Positions 9,082-17,529 of a stretch of DNA of 64,000 bases are shown one piece after another. Each line of letters opens with the position of its first letter. Position 1 is the first letter of the stretch. The DNA is from Symsagittifera roscoffensis (lineage: Eukaryota; Xenacoelomorpha; Acoela; Convolutidae). Position numbers and translations under genes: made by a program. The DNA lies in assembly GCF_963678635.1 (NCBI RefSeq), contig NC_087065.1:64138973-64202972 (forward strand), given 5' to 3'. The notes under the pieces were generated by a model. That model searched no databases. It was not told the origin of the DNA and worked only from the letters and a program-made list of their open reading frames with translations.

Positions 9082-10205
9082 GTGTATGATAATCCTGAGT
9101 ATGGATTATAAAATGTAATGTAACCAATTGTGTTTTTGGTGTATCTGTCGTATTTATATATTACTTCGGTAGTTATAAACGGTGGTGGTAGTGATTGAGC
9201 TGTGATGTTAGGTGGATTTAATGGGTAGGGATGTTGTGTAATATTGTTTAATTTAACTGTGATTTCAAACTTTAATTGTAAACTGTTTTGTTGGAGTATT
9301 TGAATATTGTGATCACGGATATCGTTGTGAATATCTTGGCGATATTGTAATCTATTAAGTGCCCAGTTATGAAGGCGGTTACTTTCTTGATGTTGTCCAA
9401 ATAATGGTGGAGGTGCTGTGAATGTATTCCAATCTAATCTTAAAGGAATATTTACTGAAGATTGTTCTCGATATCTGGCGTCGAGATTATTTGGAAAATT
9501 TAAGTTAAAGGGTAGTGGTGAAAATTGACTTGTTGATGGTGTTGATGGTAGTGATAGTGTTTCTGGTAGTGATGAGGATGTTGTTGTATCCGTAGAAATA
9601 TCTATGGGGTCATTGGCTAAATTTGGTTCACCTTGTGTAAATGAATGTGTAGTCCAATATGGTAGTCGTGATGTTAGGTTTGGGGGGTTAAAAGGGTTTT
9701 CTCGTATTTGTTCAGATGTTGGTGTTGAACCTAAGTAGTCTGAAGGTAGACTTGAAGTGCTTCGTTGTGAAAGAAGTGTAGGGGTTTCTGGTGTGATACC
9801 AGTGGTGTTTTCTGGAGTAGTTTGTGTTGGGGATTGAGGTATATCAAAATGAACTCGGGGAGTTTGAAAATTTCTATTTCGTCGAGGATGTATAATTTGT
9901 CTATTTATTTCTGTTGTGTTTTGGTTTTGACTAAGGTTTCGTATTCTACTTAGTTCTTGTGGTAGTGTTGGGTAAAGATTATATGTTGGTTCACTTAGAG
10001 GTGCTTGTCGTTGAACTGGTTCTAGTGGTTCAGATAAACGAGCGTGCCGTTCTTCAAAGGTGTATGGATTGTCTTGAAAAGAAATTCGTGTAGATGTTTG
10101 AGGATTTTGAGTAGTTGAAGGTGGTGTTGGATTATCTTGGGATGATGTCGGTGAAGACTGATTTTGTGACTGTTGGGTAGCAATTTTTGATGGATTTTTG
10201 AATTG
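9069..10205 (-). CDS. 378-codon ORF without any ATG, between membrane ORFs and env
   Basis: An open frame runs from just after an in-frame TAA (10208-10206) to a TAA at 9071-9069, and contains no Met codon, nor TTG or GTG. Copy 2 has the same frame fully open (42486-43661), again without ATG. The product would be Pro/Ser/Thr/Asn-rich for about 220 residues, then more ordered, ending YITFYNPYSGLSYTCIF. It overlaps the env ATG by 13 nt in both copies. One start candidate is ATT at 10184-10182, with A at -3 and G at +4 in both copies. Splicing to an upstream coding exon is the alternative. Function unknown; no signal peptide or membrane span seen. Coding status rests on conservation of the open frame. 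Confidence 0.75.
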   Translation of the reverse strand, partial: QFKNPSKIATQQSQNQSSPTSSQDNPTPPSTTQNPQTSTRISFQDNPYTFEERHARLSEPLEPVQRQAPLSEPTYNLYPTLPQELSRIRNLSQNQNTTEINRQIIHPRRNRNFQTPRVHFDIPQSPTQTTPENTTGITPETPTLLSQRSTSSLPSDYLGSTPTSEQIRENPFNPPNLTSRLPYWTTHSFTQGEPNLANDPIDISTDTTTSSSLPETLSLPSTPSTSQFSPLPFNLNFPNNLDARYREQSSVNIPLRLDWNTFTAPPPLFGQHQESNRLHNWALNRLQYRQDIHNDIRDHNIQILQQNSLQLKFEITVKLNNITQHPYPLNPPNITAQSLPPPFITTEVIYKYDRYTKNTIGYITFYNPYSGLSYTCIF

Positions 10206-10210
10206 TTACT

Positions 10211-10399
10211 TTAGTGAGAAGGTTTATGTTTATTATAATATTCTTCTAAAAAAAGAATTAGGAAAATTGTTGCTAGGGCAAATGTGATGATTGCTTTCTT
10301 TATACATTTACATATGGTCAAAATGAGGGATGATAAAAATGTTATAAAGATTACAAACAATAGAAAAATATCAGTTCTACTGAAAATTGTTCGTATCAT
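10211..10399 (-). CDS. Small membrane protein ORF, 62 aa
   Basis: Starts ATG at 10399, overlapping the stop of the preceding 76-aa ORF as ATGA. The product has a short basic N-terminus, a hydrophobic segment at about residues 10-30 (FLLFVIFITFLSSLILTI), a Cys/Lys hinge (CKCIKK), a second hydrophobic stretch at about 36-51 and a charged tail. Copy 2 keeps it intact (42332-42520) with few substitutions. Size and hairpin-like topology resemble viral channel or accessory membrane proteins, but no family was recognised. Confidence 0.7.
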   Translation of the reverse strand: MIRTIFSRTDIFLLFVIFITFLSSLILTICKCIKKAIITFALATIFLILFLEEYYNKHKPSH

Positions 10400-10626
10400 T
10401 TAGACAAGTTGTTAAAATCGTACCTGTGGATATATTCAAGGGTTTTGGAAAGTTGGAGGTATAGTTCAATTATTGTGTAGAAAATTAAGAAAATATTACA
10501 AAAAATTATTATGATTATTAGAAAAGATTCGATGATATCAAAAAGAAATATTATAAAAGTTTGGAGTATTGAAAAAAAATGTTTAAAATTGATAAGTATT
10601 TGAACGACTGTTTGAGAGAAAAGCAT
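10396..10626 (-). CDS. Small hydrophobic protein ORF, 76 aa
   Basis: Starts ATG at 10626, about 600 nt after pol. Residues about 5-55 are almost continuously hydrophobic (Phe/Ile/Leu runs such as FLIIIIIFCNIFLIF), followed by a polar tail ending HRYDFNNLSK. One or two membrane spans are predicted. Its stop overlaps the ATG of the 62-aa ORF. The counterpart in copy 2 (42105-42335) has the same length and is intact. Function unknown. Confidence 0.68.
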   Translation of the reverse strand: MLFSQTVVQILINFKHFFSILQTFIIFLFDIIESFLIIIIIFCNIFLIFYTIIELYLQLSKTLEYIHRYDFNNLSK

Positions 10627-11226
10627 TTAAGAAATGATCTCTTGGTCGAATATTTTTTGCTGTTTGAGGCGATTTTCTAGTGTGGTCGAATTATTTATTA
10701 GTTTTTTGACAAGTGGGTTGAGTTTCGTAAAAATTTGTTGGGGGCAATTTTCATGGTGACTGGGAGGTCGTCTTTTTCTTTATTTTTGTTTGTCAAATGA
10801 TCCGGGGTATGGTGAGATTTTTATACTTTAGGCTAATTAAAATTTTCATTTTGTGACTTTAGGCTAAGTTATCAAATTTGTTTTGGGGGTATTCGTGGTC
10901 TGAGTTGGGGAAATATTGTTGATCTTTGGGTTATTAGATAAGGGAGGGGTACGGTATTATGGTGATATTTATTTTAGCTGTCAAGTTGGAGTGGTTTGCT
11001 TATTTTTAACCTGGAGGTTGTAAAGTTATAGTTAGAGATGTGCCTGGAGTTCTAGATTATTCGTCTAATTGATCTTAGTTTGAGTTAGAGAAAGTGGCGG
11101 ATTGGATGAATCCTATTGGTCTATTTTGAACTAGAATTATTGCGTACTTGTGAGCATGTTATTTTGAAAAAATGAAATGAAAAATGTTACGGAGGTTTCA
11201 AGATTGTGAAGTGTAAAATTTTAAAA
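10627..11226 (-). other. 600-nt gap between pol and the membrane ORFs
   Basis: No ORF supported. The sequence is conserved with 41518-42104 of copy 2, where a block of it is duplicated. It could hold splice sites or an internal promoter; none was identified with confidence. Confidence 0.5.
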
Positions 11227-14200
11227 TTACTTTTTAAATTCTACTTTCTTTAATATTTTAGATTGGGGGATGAACATTTTGTAGTTTTTACGTGGTTGAT
11301 TTCGGAGTCTTGTTGTTTTTCTATGTTCTGATTTGTCTATTTCTTCTTGGGGTATTATTTGTTCTGTCATTTTTCTATTTTTTCTTTGTTTTGGAGATTC
11401 TTTTTGGTTTTGCGTATTGTTTTTTGTGACGGTTGGTTTTGTGTTTTGATTTTCGGTGGGGTTATCATTTTGTTCTGTGTTTTTCAGATGTGGTTCATTT
11501 TGAACGATTTTTAATCCTGTGAAAGAATATAATTGAGTTAATTCACGGAGTGCGTATTCTTTTGGGTAATAAGGTAATAGGTTGTTTCGATGTTGAACGA
11601 TTTCTTTTTTGTTTGAGTCGATAATTTTATATGTGACATCAGTGGGTTTTGCAATTATTTGGTATGGTCCTTTTCGAAGGGGTTGTAATTTTTTAGAAAT
11701 TCCTTTTTGAGTATTAAAATTAGGTATTAAAACAAATGTTCCAATTTTTAAATCGGAAGCTGGTGTAAATCGTGAATTGATTTGTTCATTTATATTTTGT
11801 CTTTGTAATAATTTTTTTGTTATTTTTTGGTAAATTTCATTGTGTTTCTTATCTCTATTTAAAATCCATTCGGTGTGTGTACCGGAGGCTAATTTAAGAA
11901 TTTGTGGGTGATGAAAATGATCTTCATCGTGCGTATGTAATGGTAGGTTATAACAAATTGAGTCTTTATTTGGTTGACAATAACCTTGTGCGTTTTTATG
12001 GGAATTTGCTGTAAACATTATTGGTTTGCGTGGCTTTTGGTTGAAAACCATTTCGTATGGTGACATTCCTAAAGTTGTCGTGATTTGTGAATTATATGCT
12101 AAGGGAAATAATTTTACATCTGCTGACCATTCGGTATATTTTGTATCATTTCCGTTGATGATACATCTAAGATATTCTTGTAGTGAACGGTTCATACCTT
12201 CGACTAAGCCGTTTGTCCAAGGTGCATGAGATGTACGTGGTTTGTGTTTAATGTTGTATAAATGACATAGTGTTATTATTTCATTATTTATGAATTCTGT
12301 ACCATTGTCTGTGACTAAAATTTCTGGTAGTCCGAATTTTGCTATCCAGTGTTCATAGAGTGTTGTATATGCGTAATAAGCATTACAATGTGGTACTGGG
12401 TTAAGTGCTACATAGTGTGTGAATGCGTCAACAATTACCATAATGTAGGAGTTTCCTTCTGATGAGGGTGAAATTGGTCCTTTAGTATCAAATGAGATAC
12501 GGTGATTAAAGTACAGACTTTGTCCTTTAAAATCTTGTTTTTGTGCTATTTGTCTTTGATTTGGGTAAGGTTTATTCAGTTGACATACTATACAATCATT
12601 GCATAGTACTTTTATCCAAATTGGTGCATTTGGGAAGTAAAAATTTTGTATAAAATTTGAATATGTTTTCTCTGATCCAGAGTGTCCTTTAATATTTTGT
12701 GTATGTGATATATTAAAAGCTATAAGAATCATACTTATAGGAAGACAGGGAACTGTAGATTCATTTAGGTTATACTCTAAAAGGTCTGTTTTTTCGTTAA
12801 TTGTTGTGTTGTTAAATTTGCGAAAGTATCGGAGGAGTGTTTTATTTCCTAGAATGGTTGAATCTGCTTTGATAGGTTTAGTTTTATATTTATGCCATGA
12901 TTTCAGTTGTCGAATTATTGGGTCAAGGTTTTGATATTGTTTCAGTGTTGAAATTGTAATTGTTTCTGTTGGGGGGAGAAAAATGTTTTCGATTTCTAAT
13001 TTAGATAAGGGTATTGTATCAAGTGGGTCGTGAAGGTCAAAAACTTGATTTATTGTGTATTTTGAATCACTTGTTTGGGGTCCTGATAAATTTATTTTAT
13101 CAGTTAAATCTTCTTTTTCAATTAGTGGAAAATGATCTTTTTTAGGCAGTTGTTGTTTTGTTCGTTTTTGTTGGGTGTTATTTTTTATCCATTGAGAATA
13201 TGGGATTGGTTTGAAAGTTGAGGTTCCAAGTAAATCAACTTCATAATGATTATTTTGACAATCTAGATAAAGTGGAAAATGTTGTAAATTATTTATTTGT
13301 GATTGTTCAATATCAGTTTTTACTGCATATTTGCATTCTAATCGGGGTGATGTTTCGTTTTCTGCAAGGTAGAATTTTATATTTTTGGGTATTTCAACTG
13401 TGGTTTTTCGTGTAAGTAATTCAGGTGGTGTATTTCGACTTAATGTGTCTGGTAATGCAAGATTTTTTCCTGCAGTCCAAACTATATGTAAGTTTGGAAA
13501 TTTCATTAGAATTAGTTGAAATCTGTAAACTCGGTGGTTTGGGTTAGATTTCTGTGTGAAGAGAAAAATGATTGGTTTGTGATCTGTGAATAAAACTGTG
13601 GGATGTTTTGATCCAAGTATCAGAAATTCATATTCTGTAAGTGTATAGATTATGGCTGTACATTCTCTCATTAGAGTTGAGAGTCTTAGCTCTGCTTGAG
13701 TGAATAATCGAGAGTTTGCTGATATAAGGTTCATTTTATTTGTACCATTATGTGATTGTAATAGTGCTGCGCCGATGCCAAAGTTCGAAGCATCGCACAT
13801 TGCATAAAATGGTTGATCAGGGTCTGGAATTGTGTTTGAAATTTGTTCGGTTAAAAGTTTCTTTATTTCTTCGAATCGTGTTTGATGTTCTGTATTCCAT
13901 TCAAAATTATTTTGTTGTCTAAGGATGTTGTAAAATGGTCGTAGATATAATTGCATTTTATAAACATATTTACTTAAAAAGTTTAACATTCCAAGGAATT
14001 CTTGGATTTTCTTTTTATTTGTTGGTGGTTGAAGTTTTTGAATAGCGTCAATGCGTGATTTCAGTGGAGTGATTGTTTTTCTTTCTATGTTATGTCCTAA
14101 GAATTTAACTTTTGTCAAAAAGAAGTGTGATTTATCGGGGGCGGCCTTCAGATTTTCGTTCTGAAGTATTTGGTGATATGTTTCTAAAACTTTGAACATT

Positions 14201-17200
14201 TCGTCTTTTGTTTGTGATTGCATAAAAACATCGTCTAGATAGGTGATTGCGTTTTTCTTGAGTATCAGTGGTCTAAAAATTTTGCTCATAAAAGCTGAAA
14301 ATGCTGCTGGTCCTATGGATATTCCATAGAATAAGCGGTTAAATTCATATTGTTGGTTTCCGATAACAAATTGTGTTAAACGTCGTGATTGTTCATCTAG
14401 TGGCATTTGATTGTATGCACTTTTCATGTCGGCGGTTGTGAAGTATTTGCCGTTTATTTTTGTTAAAATAACTTGTATTGGTTCAATGGGCCAATTACAT
14501 TTTGATTCATCTATGAGTGAATTGAGGTATCTAGCATCGAGAACGATTTTTAATGATTCTCCTTTAGCTAGAATGATAACGGGGTTGATGAATGTGTTGC
14601 CTTTTGGTTGTTCTTCTTTGTTTACTGGTGATATAATATTGTATTGTTCTAAAATATCGAGTAATCTGTTTACTTTATCATGTAAGTGAATTGGTACTTT
14701 ACTTGCTCTTTGTTTTTTGAAAACTGCGTCAGGTTTTAATGGGAGATGTAGTGATGAACTTATTTTACCAACATCGAATTTTGATGTTGCATAGACTGAT
14801 GAATATTTAATTAGCTGTTTGGCTAATTTTTCGAATTCGTCTTGTGTTATTTGTGAATGTTGGAAGTTAAACATTGTTAAGAATTTTTGTTGGTGCTCTG
14901 TGTAATTACTTATGTTGAATGTAGGTTTGAAATATGGAGTTTTTGTGAAATAATCCGTATTTCTGTTTTCGTTACTTATTATATTATTTATAGATAATTC
15001 TTCATTAAGAATTGTAGATTGGCATATATCTAGTAATTGGAGTATATTATTTACGCGATAGGCTTTTTCGTGTATTGGTGATATTGTAGCGTTGGTTTCA
15101 CAATATCCTAAAAGTCCTAAAGGTAATGTTACTTGGTAAGGTGTGTTGTTATAAACATGTAAAGAAATTATATCTGAATTCGAATTTTTCAAATATTTTA
15201 TTGAAGAGATTGTGATTTTGAAAAATTTATGAATAGGTTTGAATTCAAAATCTGACATATAAAATTTTTGTTTGTTTTGTTCTTTATCATATTGGTGAAC
15301 TTGTTTGATTGAAAAATTATAGATGTTTCCTGATAGTGGTTTCAGGTGTTTTCTTTGTTGGTTATATATTGGATAGAATTTCGAAAAGAATGGTGGTTGT
15401 TTATTTAATCTTTGAAAAAATGTTAAGGATGTTTCTTTTGTTTTTGTATATTTATCTTTGATTAATATTTTACTATTTAGTATGTTAATTGTTGGTATAT
15501 ACTTTGAAATAAATGGTATTCCAATGATATTATATTTAATATCAGTGATATGGAATATTTGTTTGAATGGTTTATTTAAAATTTTGCTTTGCTCTATTGT
15601 TCTGGTAGGGAGGAGAAATAATTGGATTTTTCCGTAGTTTATCAATGTTGATCCTTGTGCTGTTGCTAGCTTGCTGGAGGTTTCCAGAGGTGTTAGCTTT
15701 GGGTGTAAGGATTTTATTTCATTCCATGTGGGAATGTTTATTATGTTTGATTCTGCTCCTGAATCAATTAAAAAATCTATTTCAAGGTCTGGTGGTTGAA
15801 ATTCTTTATTTCTTGGGCTTTCTAAGAGAAATGGTATTGTCCAAATTTTTTCTTTGGGTTGTTCTTTTTGTATATTTTGGTAGATGTGGTTTGTATTCAA
15901 GCATTTTGTTTTGGCATTTTGATCTGGTTGTGCTGTAGTATTTTTTGCATTTGTTTCTTGCGTTGTTGGTGTGGAATTTATGGGTGTAGTGTAATGATTT
16001 TGAAGAAATTCTGATTGATTTTCATATATATGTGATGGAAAGGGTTGTTCATATATAACAGATTCATAGTCATTTTCGACTTTTATCATATTGATAGCAA
16101 GAGTGTTTTCAGTATCACTTTCTGAATCTGATGATGTACAATTTATTTGATTGAGTTGTAACGTATCGGTTACTGTGTCATCAATACCTGGGGGGTCTGA
16201 TGTTGTTTCTGGATTAGATTGTACTTGATTGATTTGTCTTTGATGTTTAGGTGTACTGCTTCTATGACGATTATTAGATGTATTATAGTGATTATTATTT
16301 CGGTGTGGTGATTTGGAATAATTTCTGTAACGATTATTATAACTTGGGTGTCGATTTTGTGAATTATTTCGCGATCTGTTTTGATAATTGTTGTTTGGTC
16401 TGTTATAGTTCGATCTATTATATGAGTTATTTCTTGATCGATTGTTTGGGTAATTCTGGTTTCGGTTGTTTGAATAACTTCTATTTCTATTATAGGAGTA
16501 GTTTCTATTCCTATTGTATGATGAATTTCGTGATTGGTTGTTTGGATAGTAGTTATTTCTTGGTTGAGAATTAGATCTAGAAACAAATCGTTGTGTATTC
16601 GAATTTGATCTGGAGTAGTTTTTTCTACTATTTGGTCTATTGTAGTGATTTTGTGATGAATTATACGTGTTTCTTCGTTCTGGTGATCTTCCTCTATAAC
16701 TTGAGTTATATGGGGATTGATTTCTTGTATAACTTGTATTGTTCGGAAGTGGCTTTCCTGAACTGTTGTTGCTGTATACATTTTTGTTTGGTAGATTTTG
16801 ATCTTTTTTCATGTATTGATAGAATGATTTATTTGGTTCTTTGTATTTTTGAGGTTTATTTTGACTATCTTGCTGTTTTTGTCTACATTCGGAAATACTA
16901 TGTCCGTATCGTCGGCAATAATTACACCATTTTTTGAAAGATGGTTTGCCTTTAAAGTTCGGGTTCTTTTCGTAAATATTGAGTATTTCAGTGATTTTTT
17001 CAACGAGATCTGTTTCTGATTCTTGTATATTATTAATATTAGTGGGAGTCGTTTCAATTTTGTTAACGTATTGTAATTTCAGATTTTCCGTTTCTTCTAG
17101 TTTCATCGTAATTTCTGCTTGTTCTAGTTTGTCTACTAGTTTTCGAAAATCTAAATCGGGTTCTCGAATTGAAGAAGGATGGGATGCTCTCTTTTTTATT

Positions 17201-17529
17201 GCTATTTTCCTTAATTGTGGTGTTAAGGTCATCATTAAGATTTCTGTCATCTTAGTGTTTTTATAGTCGTGTGTATTTAGTGAATATGCTTTTCGAACTA
17301 GTGTTTCGATTCTTACTGCTATTTGCTTGATGGTTTCGTTTGGTAATCTGCGAATTTCATTACATAAAACTCTTTGTTGTTGTTTGTTTCTTTCGGAGTC
17401 AAACATTTTGAAAATTCTTGTGTAAATCTTTTCCAGTTTGATTTTATTTCTTGAGGTAGTACTGAAAACCATTTTTGGGCTGCGCCATCTAAGGTTGTTT
17501 GTATTAACGCTGTGCGTCGATGTATCCAA
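11227..17529 (-). CDS. pol: Capsid C-terminal half, nucleocapsid and Pol polyprotein (2100 codons)
   Basis: This frame has no ATG near its start; it continues gag after a 1-nt shift at 17406-17409. Residue numbers are from the frame start: capsid C-terminal half about 41-150; CCHC knuckle CNYCRRYGHSISEC at 202-215; Asn/Arg/Ser/Tyr-rich linker about 240-430; aspartic protease with IDSGA at 588-592; reverse transcriptase with TADMKSAY (Asp 1034) and YLDD at 1097-1100; RNase H with D1246, E1289, D1316; integrase with H1609, H1616, C1646, C1649 and triad D1681, D1741, E1777 (D-x59-D-x35-E); GPY/F-like motif KGPYQII near 1953; basic tail. All catalytic residues are present. Acts in particle maturation, reverse transcription and integration of the element. 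Confidence 0.95.
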   Translation of the reverse strand: MDTSTHSVNTNNLRWRSPKMVFSTTSRNKIKLEKIYTRIFKMFDSERNKQQQRVLCNEIRRLPNETIKQIAVRIETLVRKAYSLNTHDYKNTKMTEILMMTLTPQLRKIAIKKRASHPSSIREPDLDFRKLVDKLEQAEITMKLEETENLKLQYVNKIETTPTNINNIQESETDLVEKITEILNIYEKNPNFKGKPSFKKWCNYCRRYGHSISECRQKQQDSQNKPQKYKEPNKSFYQYMKKDQNLPNKNVYSNNSSGKPLPNNTSYTRNQSPYNSSYRGRSPERRNTYNSSQNHYNRPNSRKNYSRSNSNTQRFVSRSNSQPRNNYYPNNQSRNSSYNRNRNYSYNRNRSYSNNRNQNYPNNRSRNNSYNRSNYNRPNNNYQNRSRNNSQNRHPSYNNRYRNYSKSPHRNNNHYNTSNNRHRSSTPKHQRQINQVQSNPETTSDPPGIDDTVTDTLQLNQINCTSSDSESDTENTLAINMIKVENDYESVIYEQPFPSHIYENQSEFLQNHYTTPINSTPTTQETNAKNTTAQPDQNAKTKCLNTNHIYQNIQKEQPKEKIWTIPFLLESPRNKEFQPPDLEIDFLIDSGAESNIINIPTWNEIKSLHPKLTPLETSSKLATAQGSTLINYGKIQLFLLPTRTIEQSKILNKPFKQIFHITDIKYNIIGIPFISKYIPTINILNSKILIKDKYTKTKETSLTFFQRLNKQPPFFSKFYPIYNQQRKHLKPLSGNIYNFSIKQVHQYDKEQNKQKFYMSDFEFKPIHKFFKITISSIKYLKNSNSDIISLHVYNNTPYQVTLPLGLLGYCETNATISPIHEKAYRVNNILQLLDICQSTILNEELSINNIISNENRNTDYFTKTPYFKPTFNISNYTEHQQKFLTMFNFQHSQITQDEFEKLAKQLIKYSSVYATSKFDVGKISSSLHLPLKPDAVFKKQRASKVPIHLHDKVNRLLDILEQYNIISPVNKEEQPKGNTFINPVIILAKGESLKIVLDARYLNSLIDESKCNWPIEPIQVILTKINGKYFTTADMKSAYNQMPLDEQSRRLTQFVIGNQQYEFNRLFYGISIGPAAFSAFMSKIFRPLILKKNAITYLDDVFMQSQTKDEMFKVLETYHQILQNENLKAAPDKSHFFLTKVKFLGHNIERKTITPLKSRIDAIQKLQPPTNKKKIQEFLGMLNFLSKYVYKMQLYLRPFYNILRQQNNFEWNTEHQTRFEEIKKLLTEQISNTIPDPDQPFYAMCDASNFGIGAALLQSHNGTNKMNLISANSRLFTQAELRLSTLMRECTAIIYTLTEYEFLILGSKHPTVLFTDHKPIIFLFTQKSNPNHRVYRFQLILMKFPNLHIVWTAGKNLALPDTLSRNTPPELLTRKTTVEIPKNIKFYLAENETSPRLECKYAVKTDIEQSQINNLQHFPLYLDCQNNHYEVDLLGTSTFKPIPYSQWIKNNTQQKRTKQQLPKKDHFPLIEKEDLTDKINLSGPQTSDSKYTINQVFDLHDPLDTIPLSKLEIENIFLPPTETITISTLKQYQNLDPIIRQLKSWHKYKTKPIKADSTILGNKTLLRYFRKFNNTTINEKTDLLEYNLNESTVPCLPISMILIAFNISHTQNIKGHSGSEKTYSNFIQNFYFPNAPIWIKVLCNDCIVCQLNKPYPNQRQIAQKQDFKGQSLYFNHRISFDTKGPISPSSEGNSYIMVIVDAFTHYVALNPVPHCNAYYAYTTLYEHWIAKFGLPEILVTDNGTEFINNEIITLCHLYNIKHKPRTSHAPWTNGLVEGMNRSLQEYLRCIINGNDTKYTEWSADVKLFPLAYNSQITTTLGMSPYEMVFNQKPRKPIMFTANSHKNAQGYCQPNKDSICYNLPLHTHDEDHFHHPQILKLASGTHTEWILNRDKKHNEIYQKITKKLLQRQNINEQINSRFTPASDLKIGTFVLIPNFNTQKGISKKLQPLRKGPYQIIAKPTDVTYKIIDSNKKEIVQHRNNLLPYYPKEYALRELTQLYSFTGLKIVQNEPHLKNTEQNDNPTENQNTKPTVTKNNTQNQKESPKQRKNRKMTEQIIPQEEIDKSEHRKTTRLRNQPRKNYKMFIPQSKILKKVEFKK
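16170..16781 (-). other. Overlapping 203-codon frame in the low-complexity linker
   Basis: A second minus-strand frame is open for 203 codons inside the Asn/Arg/Ser-rich linker of pol and begins with ATG. A shorter open frame exists at the same place in copy 2 (36224-36658), but the ATG is not kept. The encoded sequence is Ile/Thr-rich and simple, as expected from reading a repetitive codon pattern out of frame. It is probably a by-product, recorded because it is long. Confidence 0.2.

Noticed and set aside
10205-10211. ATG-less ORF expressed by frameshift from the 62-aa ORF
   Set aside because: The frame offset between the two ORFs differs between the copies, so no single shift serves both.
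16170-16781. 203-codon overlapping ORF in pol linker as a real gene
   Set aside because: ATG not kept in copy 2, simple Ile/Thr composition, and a repetitive codon pattern that opens alternative frames by itself.
16278-16937. Plus-strand frames of about 100-115 codons opposite pol
   Set aside because: Tyr/Phe/Cys-rich reverse reading of the Asn/Arg/Ser linker; no conserved start; the minus-strand frame explains the sequence.
17319-17529. Programmed gag/pol frameshift in copy 1
   Set aside because: The break is inside capsid and copy 2 is continuous there; no slippery site or stop at the nucleocapsid/protease border.
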